Source: Candidatus Enterococcus huntleyi (GTDB lineage Bacteria > Bacillota > Bacilli > Lactobacillales > Enterococcaceae). From it: 64,000 bases of DNA. A model generated the notes under the pieces. That model made no database searches. It was not told the DNA's origin and saw nothing but the letters and a program-made list of their open reading frames with translations. Made by a program: the position numbers and the translations under genes. The stretch covers positions 1-64,000 of the forward strand of contig NZ_MAEJ01000015.1 in assembly GCF_009933175.1 (NCBI RefSeq), written 5' to 3'. Numbering within the stretch: position 1 is the stretch's first letter; each line of letters starts with the position of its first letter. Positions 9,918 to 18,832 of the stretch are shown here, one piece after another.

Positions 9918-9943
9918 TGGGTAATCAACCTTTCTTCTTGTTG

Positions 9944-10333
9944 CTAATAAATTTGTTGTTCATTTGTTTTCGTTATTTCCCCATATAATAGATTCCCCGA
10001 TAACGCTCTTAGCTGTTTCCCAAATATCGTGCTTTCGGATGCAGCATCGTTTAGTCGTATCTCTTTTTCAAGAGTCGCTAATTGTCCTTGCAGTTGCTGA
10101 ATTGATTTTTCCCCTGGTTGTTTTTTCTCTTCTTTTCCAGTCCTCGTATTCGCCTTTTGAATAATAATCGTTTGTTCATCAGGCTGTACGCTATTGTTTT
10201 TATATTCAAAACTTGAAGAAGACTTCTTGACTGCCGTTTCTGAATATAAAAATGATTTACTCAGGACAAACGGTGTACTAATTTGATAATTCAACATAGA
10301 AAATAATAGAATACCTGTAACTAGTTTATTCAT
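9944..10333 (-). CDS. Small exported/membrane protein of cassette A (novel family)
   Basis: Not a family I recognise. The 129-residue product starts with a Lys plus a hydrophobic stretch (MNKLVTGILLFSML), so it is a signal peptide or membrane anchor. A polar middle is followed by an amphipathic helix (LQGQLATLEKEI) and a C-terminal motif STIFGKQLRALSGNLLYG. The same motif type ends the small proteins of cassettes B and D. I chose the ATG at 10333, which overlaps the regulator stop by 8 nt with GTGAGG upstream; a longer start at 10366 exists. It lies 26 nt before adhesin A. Proposed role, by inference only: partner of the regulator or of the adhesin. Confidence 0.75.
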   Translation of the reverse strand: MNKLVTGILLFSMLNYQISTPFVLSKSFLYSETAVKKSSSSFEYKNNSVQPDEQTIIIQKANTRTGKEEKKQPGEKSIQQLQGQLATLEKEIRLNDAASESTIFGKQLRALSGNLLYGEITKTNEQQIY

Positions 10334-11735
10334 CCTTCGCCTCACTTTTCTTCTGCTTGACAGCAATCACTCTGTTCCCAAAGTTTTCCCAGTCATCCGC
10401 ATTTGGTGGATCTTTCCAAATAATCTGTTCCACTCTCAAAGATTTTATTGCATAATCTGATACAAAAATATCTGTATGAGAAGTGACTTTTCTTTGAACA
10501 ATAATATTTTGATTTTTAAACCCTTCAATTTGATGAACAATAAAATTAGAATAGGAAACACCACTAGCGAAGTCTACACAGATGAACACCTTTTTTTCGA
10601 TTAGTTCACCAGGTATCACTTCAAGAATTGCGAAGAACGTGTCAACAAAAAATCGCTCCTTATCTAACGATGAACCTGTCGCCACTGTTTGAGCCAACTC
10701 TTCCACAGGTCTAATTAAAGATGGATAATTTTCTTCCAAATATGGACTATAGTTTTCAACTGAAAAATTACTCATGGAAATAGGAAAGATTATTTGCCTC
10801 AGCTTAAATTGTTTTAACCGCTGGATAATCCCTCGTGCATAGCCTTTTCTTATTTCTTTCTGATCAATCCCTAGTTGATTTAAGAAATTATCCGTCGCAA
10901 TCGTCAAAGTGGGATTATCTAATAAACTATTTTCTTCTAATAATCCTTCTGAACTTAAAAATAAAATAATATACTGCCATTCAGACCGCCGTTCATTATC
11001 GCTACCTGAAAAATACCTTTGATAGATTTTATAACTACTAGATGTATAATTTACAGAAACTACATCTGATAGCTGACAAAAATGCTGGTGTTTCGTTCGC
11101 GTTAAAATAATACTAAGCAACGTCCGTAGTTTATCTTTTTGAGTCAATGTTAAATCTAAATTCAGATGTGAAATCAGTAGATTTTCGATTTCTATCGCTT
11201 TCTTATGAATTTCCTCTGGGAAAGGATTAAATAATCCATAAAAATAGTTGATATACAATGAAAAAATTAGATCTCTTAGCCACAATTCATCTCCTAGCAG
11301 TTTTCCTTTTTTATATTTGATGGGATACTCGCTTAATATAGTGGTCAATTTCTTTCTTATCTCATAGGACTGTCCCCGACCAAGGTACCTACGCTCAGCA
11401 AAATCACTAAGGGATTCTTCCAAACCAAGTGACACATTAAGTAATTGGAAGACTTCAGAATTCATTAAATACTCTGCTCGTACTTGTTTGACAACCAAAT
11501 TAGAGACACCCAACATAACAATTTCTCCGGATGGTTCGGTAACAATTTTGGCCTCCCTGTTAATTTGAAATAAAATTTGATTAAGCTCTTCAATATACTG
11601 TAAAGCTTTAAATCGGGAGATACCGAAAAAATCACACAATAATTCAATCGAGCAAAAAGTTGATTTTTTTACTTCTAACCATTGGAGAATCAAAACGGGA
11701 TACTGAAATTGATCTAGAAAAGAATTTAAATTCAT
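10326..11735 (-). CDS. Mga-like transcriptional regulator of cassette A
   Basis: A 469-residue cytoplasmic regulator. The N-terminal winged helix has SIELLCDFFGISRFKALQYIEEL (HTH about residues 28-50) and a second Mga-type helix region near 90-135. The middle resembles PRD-like helical domains. The C-terminal EIIB-like part has FICVDFASGVSY and ends in QIIWKDPPNADDWENFG, a motif shared with the two other regulators here. I chose ATG 11735 because AGGAG precedes it and it aligns with the other regulators; an upstream start at 11774 is less likely. Family knowledge: Mga proteins activate surface-protein genes and respond to sugar-PTS status. Co-transcription with adhesin A suggests positive feedback. 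Confidence 0.85.
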   Translation of the reverse strand: MNLNSFLDQFQYPVLILQWLEVKKSTFCSIELLCDFFGISRFKALQYIEELNQILFQINREAKIVTEPSGEIVMLGVSNLVVKQVRAEYLMNSEVFQLLNVSLGLEESLSDFAERRYLGRGQSYEIRKKLTTILSEYPIKYKKGKLLGDELWLRDLIFSLYINYFYGLFNPFPEEIHKKAIEIENLLISHLNLDLTLTQKDKLRTLLSIILTRTKHQHFCQLSDVVSVNYTSSSYKIYQRYFSGSDNERRSEWQYIILFLSSEGLLEENSLLDNPTLTIATDNFLNQLGIDQKEIRKGYARGIIQRLKQFKLRQIIFPISMSNFSVENYSPYLEENYPSLIRPVEELAQTVATGSSLDKERFFVDTFFAILEVIPGELIEKKVFICVDFASGVSYSNFIVHQIEGFKNQNIIVQRKVTSHTDIFVSDYAIKSLRVEQIIWKDPPNADDWENFGNRVIAVKQKKSEAKDE

Positions 11736-12032
11736 TAAATTACAGCTCCTATCTGCACCTCTTTTCCTAATCATAAGCCCTTGATAACACTTTCAAAACT
11801 GTTACGCTCTTTAACTTTGTCAAGAAAAACGCGGGCTCTTTACGAATACATTTTATCTCATCCCATTTACTAAAAATTAATGGATATAGCATAAAAATCA
11901 TCTTTTTTTTTTGAAATTTTAAAATATCATGAATTTTTTGATGAAGTCTCTCTAAATCAAATGATTTACACAAATAATTCACTATAAAGCTAGCTAGTGA
12001 ACTGCATATACGACAGCCGTTTTCCTTCAAAC

Positions 12033-12070
12033 AAAAAAGCTCTGTATCGCCGTAGTAGACGATACAGAGC
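12033..12070 (-). terminator. Terminator after the asnC/lrp gene
   Basis: A perfect 11-bp stem (GCTCTGTATCG / CGATACAGAGC) with a 10-nt loop, followed on the minus strand by TTTTTTG. It lies 55 nt beyond the 12125 stop. The 101-codon ORF starting at 12072 begins inside this hairpin. Confidence 0.9.
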
Positions 12071-12124
12071 ACCTTATTTTTATAGAACTTCTCTTATTTT
12101 CATTTGATACTGCCTGTTTAACTT

Positions 12125-12541
12125 TTAATCAAGTCTGTCAGAAAGCACAGTTTCTATGGTGTATCTTGCCCAATCGGCTAACTCATCAATAAACTCTCCT
12201 AATGCTTCATCTGTAAAATGAGCGGTAACCATATAACACGCTTGACCCGAAATTTTGCAAAAAGAAGTAATCTCTTCATGTGCATTAACCATTTTTTCAA
12301 AAGCTTCAAACCGGTTAGAATCCATGTAAATTCGGATAAACTGTGTCCGTTGCCGGTTTATCTCAATGGTAAATTTTTTGATTGTGCCGTTTTCGATCAT
12401 CTTCGTTATGCGATTCCCAACTGCTTGCCCAGTCATATGAATCAGCTGACCAATTTCTTTATTACTTAATCGACTATTTTCAGTCAGAATTGCTAAAATT
12501 TCTTTATCGATTTCATCCATTTGAGCACTCTCTTTCATCAT
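12125..12541 (-). CDS. AsnC/Lrp-family transcriptional regulator
   Basis: A 138-residue regulator. The N-terminal HTH (about 8-55: DEIDKEILAILTENSRLSN, KEIGQLIHMTGQAVGNRI) is followed by an alpha-beta sandwich effector domain of the RAM type (about 60-135). It is divergent from an isochorismatase-family hydrolase with about 100 nt between them, so that gene is a likely target. The start region has no strong ribosome site; ATG codons at 12541 and 12538 are both possible. An inverted repeat overlaps the start codon and may be its operator. The effector (amino acid or other) is unknown. Confidence 0.85.
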   Translation of the reverse strand: MMKESAQMDEIDKEILAILTENSRLSNKEIGQLIHMTGQAVGNRITKMIENGTIKKFTIEINRQRTQFIRIYMDSNRFEAFEKMVNAHEEITSFCKISGQACYMVTAHFTDEALGEFIDELADWARYTIETVLSDRLD

Positions 12542-12570
12542 GAAAGCATGCGCCTAAATATACTTTCATG
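12539..12570. promoter_or_regulatory. Inverted repeat overlapping the asnC start
   Basis: Perfect 8-bp arms CATGAAAG (12539-12546) and CTTTCATG (12563-12570), separated by 16 nt, lie between divergent genes and include the asnC start codon. Candidate autoregulatory operator, from pattern only. Confidence 0.4.
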
Positions 12571-12641
12571 GGATTATTTAATTAAAAACGAATCCGTCTT
12601 ACAATGAGTTTACCACAAAAAATACGGGAAGGTGATTTGAT

Positions 12642-13178
12642 ATGAAACAAGCATTACTAGTGATTGATGTCCAAAATGACTACTTTGAAAATGGCAAAAT
12701 GGTATTAGAGAATCCCGATAAGGCTTTACCGCAAATAAATAAGCTGGAGGAATTCTTTCAAAAAACGAATCAACCGATTATCTACGTTCAACATATTAAT
12801 GAACAACCTGATGCTGCATTTTTTTCAAAAAATACTCAAGGCGTTGAACTGCATCCTTCTCTACATCTTACTGAGCAGTCCGTTATCGTAAAGAAACAGT
12901 TCCCAAATTCATTTTTACAAACAAATTTAGAAAGTGTTCTAAAATCTCTAGCTGTAGAACAACTGGTAATCGTAGGGATGATGACCCATATGTGTATCGA
13001 TTCTACCACCCGAGCAAGCGCTGAGTTAGGCTATCAACCGATAGTTATAGCTGATGCCACGGCGACTAGGTCGCTACAATTTGAAGAAACGACAATTTCA
13101 GCAAATGAGGTTCAATATTCATTCTTGGCTGCACTGCAAACCTTTGCTCAACTAAAAAGCACGGATGAATTCTTGTAA
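12642..13178 (+). CDS. Isochorismatase-family cysteine hydrolase
   Basis: A 178-residue cytosolic hydrolase of the isochorismatase/nicotinamidase fold. The catalytic triad is visible: Asp9 in LLVIDVQNDY, a Lys at 84/85 in VIVKKQFPNSF, and Cys118 in GMMTHMCIDSTTRAS. The upstream GGGAAGGTGATTTGAT is a suitable ribosome site. It is the only plus-strand gene inside the surface-protein island. Closest relatives by eye are the general cysteine hydrolases rather than proven nicotinamidases, so the substrate is open. Probably controlled by the divergent AsnC-type regulator. Confidence 0.88.
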   Translation: MKQALLVIDVQNDYFENGKMVLENPDKALPQINKLEEFFQKTNQPIIYVQHINEQPDAAFFSKNTQGVELHPSLHLTEQSVIVKKQFPNSFLQTNLESVLKSLAVEQLVIVGMMTHMCIDSTTRASAELGYQPIVIADATATRSLQFEETTISANEVQYSFLAALQTFAQLKSTDEFL

Positions 13179-13233
13179 TAAAAAGCTAAACAAGGTACCC
13201 CCACAAACACTTTATAATGGTCGATTAATACTC

Positions 13234-13287
13234 AAAAAAGCACCTAAAACCAGTCTATCTAACGACTAATTTTAGGTGCTCTTTATT
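13234..13287. terminator. Bidirectional terminator between isochorismatase gene and adhesin B
   Basis: AGCACCTAAAA and TTTTAGGTGCT arms with an AT-rich loop, flanked by A and T runs, sit between converging genes ending at 13178 (+) and 13316 (-). It can serve both. Confidence 0.85.
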
Positions 13288-13315
13288 TAACTATTCTCTA
13301 AACCAGTGACTGTTA

Positions 13316-16300
13316 CTAATCATTCTTTTTTCTTTTGAAGAAGAAAAGTACACCACTGATAAAGACTGCTATACCACCAACAATTGGTAAGCTCTCAACA
13401 ATTTTTTCGCCTGTTTGAGGCAGTTTTTTCACATTTTTATGGGTATTATTATTTTTTGTTGTCCCTGCATTTGTATTATTTCCAGTATTTTTACCGGAAT
13501 TTTTTTCTTCTTTCGCATAAACATAGACAATTTTTTGATTATCTTTGGTGAATTTACCCGTTTTATTTTTTGGTTCCTTGACTAGCACATAACCTGCAAT
13601 TTCTTTTGCTGAAGTCTTGTAGCTATCACCTATTTGACCTTTGATAGAAATAGATTTACTGATTTCCTTACCATTCTCGTCAACATAATGAACAACTACT
13701 TCTGCTTGTTCGACAGGAGCTACTAGTTTTTCTTTAACGGTGATTGTAGCCGTCGCTGTTACTCCATCCAAAGTATACGTTACTTCAAATGTTCCAGCCT
13801 TGCTTGTATCTTTTTTGCTATCATCAACAGTTATTTTGCTGATATCCGTGATTCTATTGCCATCTTTATCGATCGCTGAATCAAAGTTATCTGCGGCTGT
13901 CCATTCGTCGCCGACATAAATCGTTGAGTCATGCACAGTTACTGCTGTTTGTTTGTCTTTAACAGTGATAGTTGCTGTAGCTGTAACGCCATCCAAAGTA
14001 TACGTTACTTCAAATGTTCCTGCTTTGCTTGTATCTTTTTTGCTATCATCGACAGTTATTTTGCTGATATCTGTGATTCTATTGCCATCTTTATCGATCG
14101 CTGAATCAAAGTTATCTGCAGCTTTCCATTCGTCGCCGACATAAATCGTTGAGTCATGGACACTCACTGCTGTTTGTTTATCTTTAACGGTGATGGTTGC
14201 TGTCGCTGTTACTCCATCCAAAGTATACGTTACTTCAAATGTTCCTGCTTTGCTTGTATCTTTTTTACTATCATCGACAGTTATTTTGCTGATATCTGTG
14301 ATTCTATTGCCATCTTTATCGATCGCTGAATCAAAGTTATCTGCAGCTTTCCATTCATCGCCGACATAAATCGTTGAGTCATGGACACTCACTGCTGTTT
14401 GTTTGTCTTTGACTGTGATTGTTGCCATAGCTGTTACTCCATCCAAAGTATATGTTACTTCAAATGTTCCAGCCTTGCTTGTATCTTTTTTGCTATCATC
14501 AACAGTTATTTTGCTGATATCTGTGATTTTATTGCCATCTTTATCGATTGCTGAATCGAAGTTATCTGCGGCTGTCCATTCGTCGCCGACATAAATTGTT
14601 GAATCATGAACAGTCACTGCTGTTTGTTTGTCTTTGACTGTGATTGTAGCCGTAGCTGTTACTCCATCCAAAGTATACGTTACTTCAAATGTTCCTGTTT
14701 TACTAGTATCTGCTTGACTATCATCGACAGTTATTTTATTGATATCTGTGATTTTATTGCCATCTTTATCGATCGCTGAATCAAAGTTATCTGCGGCTGT
14801 CCATTCATCACCAACATAAATCGTTGAGTCATGGACAGTCACTGTTGCTACTGTTTCTTTATCTTTGACAGTAATCGTCGCTGTCGCGGTTACCCCTTCA
14901 AATGTATACGTTACTTCGAATGAACCAGCTTTACTTGTGTCTGCTTGACTATCATCGAAAGTTACTTTGCTAAAGTCTGTAATTTTATTACCATCTTTAT
15001 CGACTACTGAATCGAAGTTATCTTTCGCTGTCCAATTGTCACCAACATAGATTTCTGAATTATGAACATTGACCGCTGTTTGTTTATCTTTTACGATAAT
15101 CGTCGCTGTCGCGGTTACCCCTTCAAATGTATACGTTACTTCGAATGAGCCAGCTTTACTTGTATCTGCTTGACTATCATCGAAAGTTACTTTGCTAAAG
15201 TCTGTAATTTTATTACCGTCTTTATCCAATACTGAATCGAAGTTATCTTTCGCTGTCCAATTGTCACCAACATAGATTTCTGAATTATGAACATTGACCG
15301 CTGTTTGTTTATCTTTTACGATAATCGTCGCTGTCGCGGTTACCCCTTCAAATGTATACGTTACTTCGAATGAACCAGCTTTGCTTGTATCTGCTTGACT
15401 ATCATCGAAAGTGACTTTACTAAAGTCTGTGCTTTTATTGCCATCTTTATCAACTACTGAATCAAAGTTATCTTTCGCTGTCCAATTGTCACCAACATAG
15501 ATTTCTGAATTATGAACATTGACCGCAGTTTGTTTATCTTTTACAGTAACCGTCGCTGTTGCTGTTACGCCTTCGTAAGTATAAGTCACGTCAAAGGTAC
15601 CAGCCTTACTTGTGTCTTTCTTACTGTCATCGAAAGTGACTTTGCTAAAGTCTGTGCTTTTATTGCCATCTTTATCGACTACTGAATCGAAGTTATCTTT
15701 TGCTGTCCATGAATCGCCAACATAGATTTCTGAGTTATGAACATTGACGGCTGTTTTCTTAGCTTTAACGGTAATTGTAGCGGTTGCTGTTACGCCATCG
15801 TAAGTATAAGTCACGTCAAATGACCCAGCTTTGCTTGTATCTTTTTTACTGTCGTCTACTGTAATTTTACTGAAGTCGACTGCTTTTCCTTTACTTGTTG
15901 CAGAATTAAAATTGTCTTTGGCTGTCCAACTATCACCAACATAGATTTCTGAGTTATGAACATTGACCGCTGTTTGTTTGTCTTTGACAGTTATCGTTGC
16001 TTTTGCTGTTACACCTTCGTAAGTATAAGTCACGTCAAACGTACCTACTTTACTTGTATCTTTTTTACTGTCATCGAAAGTTACTTTGCTAAAGTCTGTG
16101 CTTTTATTGCCAGCTTTATCGACTACTGAATCGAAGTTATCTTTCGCTGTCCAATTGTCACCAACATAGATTTCTGAATTGTGAACATTGACCGCTGTTT
16201 TCTTAGCTTTAACGGTAATTGTCGCTGTTGCTGTTACACCATCGTAAGTATAAGTCACGTCAAACGTGCCTACTTTACTTGTGTCTTTTTTGCTGTCATC

Positions 16301-18454
16301 GAAAGTGACTTGACTAAAGTCGACTGGATTGCCGTCTTTATCAACAGCTGAATCGAAGTTATCTTCTGCTTTCCATGGATCACCAACATAAATCTCTGAA
16401 TTACTCACATTAACTGCTGTTTTCTTAGCTTTAACAGTAATCGTCGCTGTCGCTGTTACGCCATCTAAAGTATAAGTTACATCAAAAGATCCTGCTTTAC
16501 TTGTATCTTTTTTACTTTCGTCAACAGTGATTTGGCTAAAGTCTGCTGCCTTGCCGTCTTTATCAACCGCTGATTCAAAATTATCTTCTGCTTTCCATGG
16601 ATCGCCGACATAAATTTCTGAGCTATGCACCTTGACTGCTGCTTTATTCTCTTTAACATGCACGTAAACTGTCTTCGTTTGACCATCGGCGGTTGTCAGT
16701 AACACTTCATAATCACCGGGTTTACTCATATCAACCTTCGATTGATCAATCGTAACTGTGAGGTCTTTTCCATCTTTATCCGTTGCACTGGCTTTGAATT
16801 CAGCATCTTTAGGCAGCGCATCGCCAACATATTTGGTTACATCAGAGCCGGTAATGCTTTGTTGATTATCTATCACATGAACCGTAATATCTTTTGTGGC
16901 TGTTTTATCTGAGGTGTTTGTTACACTATAAGTCGCAGGATAGTCACCAGCTGTATTAAAATCAACTTGTGAATAATCAACGGTTACTTGACTGGACAAA
17001 TCACCTTCACCAGGATCAGTTGCTGATACGCCGTCTAACCAATCGACAGTCGTTGGATCAACACCCACTCTAACTGTTTTATCATTCGCGGTAATGACTG
17101 GTTCAGAAACTACATGAATGGTGCGTTTGGCAGTGGTCACATGAGCATCCGAATCGGTTACTTCATACGTCACTGTATAGGTCCCAATTTTACTTGTATC
17201 GACATCATTACTTAAAACTTTCAATATAGGCGTTAGATCGCCATCATGTTTATCTGTCGCAGAAACGCCGTCTAAATCATCAAATGTTTGGCCTAATGGA
17301 ATCTCTTCATCATCCACACCAAGAATTTCTGGCGCGTACCCGTAGACAACCTTCAAGCCATTCATGACTGGTCCACGACCACTTTCCCATGTCGGCATGA
17401 TATTCGGTGTATAAGGGGAATCATCATTAACCATAAATCTAAAAGCATCCATATGATCAATATCACGACTGCCATAATTATCTAAGAAAGCAAAGTGAAA
17501 TTCCACTTCTAAACCTGTACCAATTGGGAAAAACATGCCATCTGGATAAGTATCTTTCATACGCACGCCAATGAAGCCAGATGAACTATTATCATACAAA
17601 GCATATTTGTCCGAATAATCTACACCATTACCAATTACTTTAAATGAACTATTCGGTATATCTAAGATTCCGCCCCCATGATATTGACCTGATTGATAAC
17701 GAAGCATGATCGCAGGAGCACTCGAACGTCCACCCAAACCTATCACACCATCTATTGTTTGGGGACCGCTTTTGTTACCTGCAGGAAATTCGGACGGATA
17801 AAAAATAGTTGATATATTAAACGTATCATTATATTGTCCGCCTAATTGAATTCTCCCGTTGATAAGTTCATTCTCTACAAGAACTTTACTCGATTGCAAG
17901 AACACTTCATGCTCTGGCTTACCTTCAATCATTTTATAAGGGCCATCTGTTGGTGGGATTAATTCTTTGAAAGTTGTCGCTTTTAGGATTTGGCTCAAGC
18001 TACTCTCTGCATTTTTATCTGCAATTGATTGAGTGTCTGTAGTTGATGAACTAGTCTCTGTTGCAGTAGAACTTTGCTCAGTGTTCGTTGAGTGAGTGCT
18101 AGCTGCGGTGTCAGATGATTGTTCACTACCAACGCTCGATTCAGTCGTTTGATTGTCTGAGTCATTCGTCGAAGTTGTTGTGCTCGTTTTAGAAGTAGAA
18201 GTGTCAGATGATTCACTCTTAGAATCCGTTGAGGTATCTGTTGATTTTTCCGTTGCACTATCTTTGGTTGTGCTGTTCTTAGCTGCACTATCCAAAGTTT
18301 TATTAGTAGCCGCATCCTTGTTTTTTGTTGCCACTTCAGTCGCCTGATTCACGGCACTTTTGGTTTCTGCAAAAGCACTGATTGGGCTGAGTATTTGCGA
18401 ACTAATCAATAATATAGATGCATACGTAGATATTTTTTTGTTCATTTTATTCAT
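13316..18454 (-). CDS. Giant LPxTG surface protein B with 13 Big_3 Ig-like repeats and MucBP domain
   Basis: A 1712-residue wall-anchored protein. Order: signal peptide (1-29, ending SAFAE); Ser/Thr-rich linker (30-155); unrecognised globular head (about 160-375); three divergent Ig-like units (375-600); 13 repeats of about 75 residues (603-1573) with the signature SxIYVGDxWxAxDNF, matching Listeria-type Big_3 domains; MucBP-like domain with VVHYVDENGKEIS (about 1580-1645); Asn-rich linker; LPQTGE, membrane helix and KRKKND tail. Probably an adhesin with a long stalk; MucBP domains suggest mucin or glycan contact. It starts 39 nt after the small-protein gene with no terminator between, so it should share the regulator's transcript. 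AGGAG precedes the start. Confidence 0.92.
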   Translation of the reverse strand: MNKMNKKISTYASILLISSQILSPISAFAETKSAVNQATEVATKNKDAATNKTLDSAAKNSTTKDSATEKSTDTSTDSKSESSDTSTSKTSTTTSTNDSDNQTTESSVGSEQSSDTAASTHSTNTEQSSTATETSSSTTDTQSIADKNAESSLSQILKATTFKELIPPTDGPYKMIEGKPEHEVFLQSSKVLVENELINGRIQLGGQYNDTFNISTIFYPSEFPAGNKSGPQTIDGVIGLGGRSSAPAIMLRYQSGQYHGGGILDIPNSSFKVIGNGVDYSDKYALYDNSSSGFIGVRMKDTYPDGMFFPIGTGLEVEFHFAFLDNYGSRDIDHMDAFRFMVNDDSPYTPNIMPTWESGRGPVMNGLKVVYGYAPEILGVDDEEIPLGQTFDDLDGVSATDKHDGDLTPILKVLSNDVDTSKIGTYTVTYEVTDSDAHVTTAKRTIHVVSEPVITANDKTVRVGVDPTTVDWLDGVSATDPGEGDLSSQVTVDYSQVDFNTAGDYPATYSVTNTSDKTATKDITVHVIDNQQSITGSDVTKYVGDALPKDAEFKASATDKDGKDLTVTIDQSKVDMSKPGDYEVLLTTADGQTKTVYVHVKENKAAVKVHSSEIYVGDPWKAEDNFESAVDKDGKAADFSQITVDESKKDTSKAGSFDVTYTLDGVTATATITVKAKKTAVNVSNSEIYVGDPWKAEDNFDSAVDKDGNPVDFSQVTFDDSKKDTSKVGTFDVTYTYDGVTATATITVKAKKTAVNVHNSEIYVGDNWTAKDNFDSVVDKAGNKSTDFSKVTFDDSKKDTSKVGTFDVTYTYEGVTAKATITVKDKQTAVNVHNSEIYVGDSWTAKDNFNSATSKGKAVDFSKITVDDSKKDTSKAGSFDVTYTYDGVTATATITVKAKKTAVNVHNSEIYVGDSWTAKDNFDSVVDKDGNKSTDFSKVTFDDSKKDTSKAGTFDVTYTYEGVTATATVTVKDKQTAVNVHNSEIYVGDNWTAKDNFDSVVDKDGNKSTDFSKVTFDDSQADTSKAGSFEVTYTFEGVTATATIIVKDKQTAVNVHNSEIYVGDNWTAKDNFDSVLDKDGNKITDFSKVTFDDSQADTSKAGSFEVTYTFEGVTATATIIVKDKQTAVNVHNSEIYVGDNWTAKDNFDSVVDKDGNKITDFSKVTFDDSQADTSKAGSFEVTYTFEGVTATATITVKDKETVATVTVHDSTIYVGDEWTAADNFDSAIDKDGNKITDINKITVDDSQADTSKTGTFEVTYTLDGVTATATITVKDKQTAVTVHDSTIYVGDEWTAADNFDSAIDKDGNKITDISKITVDDSKKDTSKAGTFEVTYTLDGVTAMATITVKDKQTAVSVHDSTIYVGDEWKAADNFDSAIDKDGNRITDISKITVDDSKKDTSKAGTFEVTYTLDGVTATATITVKDKQTAVSVHDSTIYVGDEWKAADNFDSAIDKDGNRITDISKITVDDSKKDTSKAGTFEVTYTLDGVTATATITVKDKQTAVTVHDSTIYVGDEWTAADNFDSAIDKDGNRITDISKITVDDSKKDTSKAGTFEVTYTLDGVTATATITVKEKLVAPVEQAEVVVHYVDENGKEISKSISIKGQIGDSYKTSAKEIAGYVLVKEPKNKTGKFTKDNQKIVYVYAKEEKNSGKNTGNNTNAGTTKNNNTHKNVKKLPQTGEKIVESLPIVGGIAVFISGVLFFFKRKKND
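13735..16645 (-). repeat. Tandem array of 13 Big_3 repeats (about 225 bp each)
   Basis: In-frame units with the core YVGDxW. They form two blocks: upstream units read NVHNSEIYVGD, downstream ones VHDSTIYVGDEW. Units 10-13 and 6-8 are nearly identical to each other, indicating recent unequal crossing-over. Confidence 0.9.
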
Positions 18455-18493
18455 TGGGATCTTACTCCTATTCTCTTACTTATTCTATTTTTG

Positions 18494-18832
18494 TTATTGC
18501 TTATTTGCGCCAAATAATAAGCTACCTGCTAATTCTGCCGCTATTTTTCCGACCTCTGATTGACTTCCACTTGAGCTAGATACCAACTGTTGTTGCTGTA
18601 ATGTAGCAATATTTTGTTCCACTTTATGAAACTTTTTCTTGCGATATTGATAATAGATATCTGTGATTTCTGTATCTTTAGCCGAATCTGTCTGCATTTC
18701 CGGTTCCGAATGAATTTCTTGTCTCTCTTTTTGCTCAATCGGGGTTATTTTTATTTTTTTGGTAGCCGGTAAGCTAATTAATTGTCCCCCTAGAAAAAGA
18801 GTCCCCACGGCAAGAACGTATCTAGTCTTCAT
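18494..18832 (-). CDS. Small exported/membrane protein of cassette B (novel family)
   Basis: A 112-residue protein of unknown function. The N-terminus MKTRYVLAVGTLFLGGQLIS is a short positively charged, hydrophobic export or anchor signal. A Glu/Lys-rich middle follows, then a Gln-rich helix (QNIATLQQQQL) and the terminal motif SEVGKIAAELAGSLLFG, a diverged version of the cassette A and D endings. The ATG at 18832 overlaps the regulator stop by 11 nt; a GTG at 18844 is possible but lies too close to its AAGGGG. Downstream adhesin B begins 39 nt after its stop. Role unknown; position and motif argue for a common job with its cassette A and D counterparts. Confidence 0.72.
   Translation of the reverse strand: MKTRYVLAVGTLFLGGQLISLPATKKIKITPIEQKERQEIHSEPEMQTDSAKDTEITDIYYQYRKKKFHKVEQNIATLQQQQLVSSSSGSQSEVGKIAAELAGSLLFGANKQ

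Noticed and set aside
11767-12072. 101-codon minus-strand ORF
   Set aside because: Its first codons lie inside the asnC terminator hairpin, it has no ribosome site, and its composition does not resemble a protein family. The stretch is better read as the leader of the cassette A regulator.
13953-14594. Repeated plus-strand 63-codon ORFs inside adhesin B
   Set aside because: They are antisense readings of the identical Big_3 repeats. The same applies to plus-strand frames in A, C and D.
13735-16645. Regularly spaced repeats as a possible CRISPR array
   Set aside because: The units are about 225 bp, in frame and coding; there are no short repeats with unique spacers and no cas genes.
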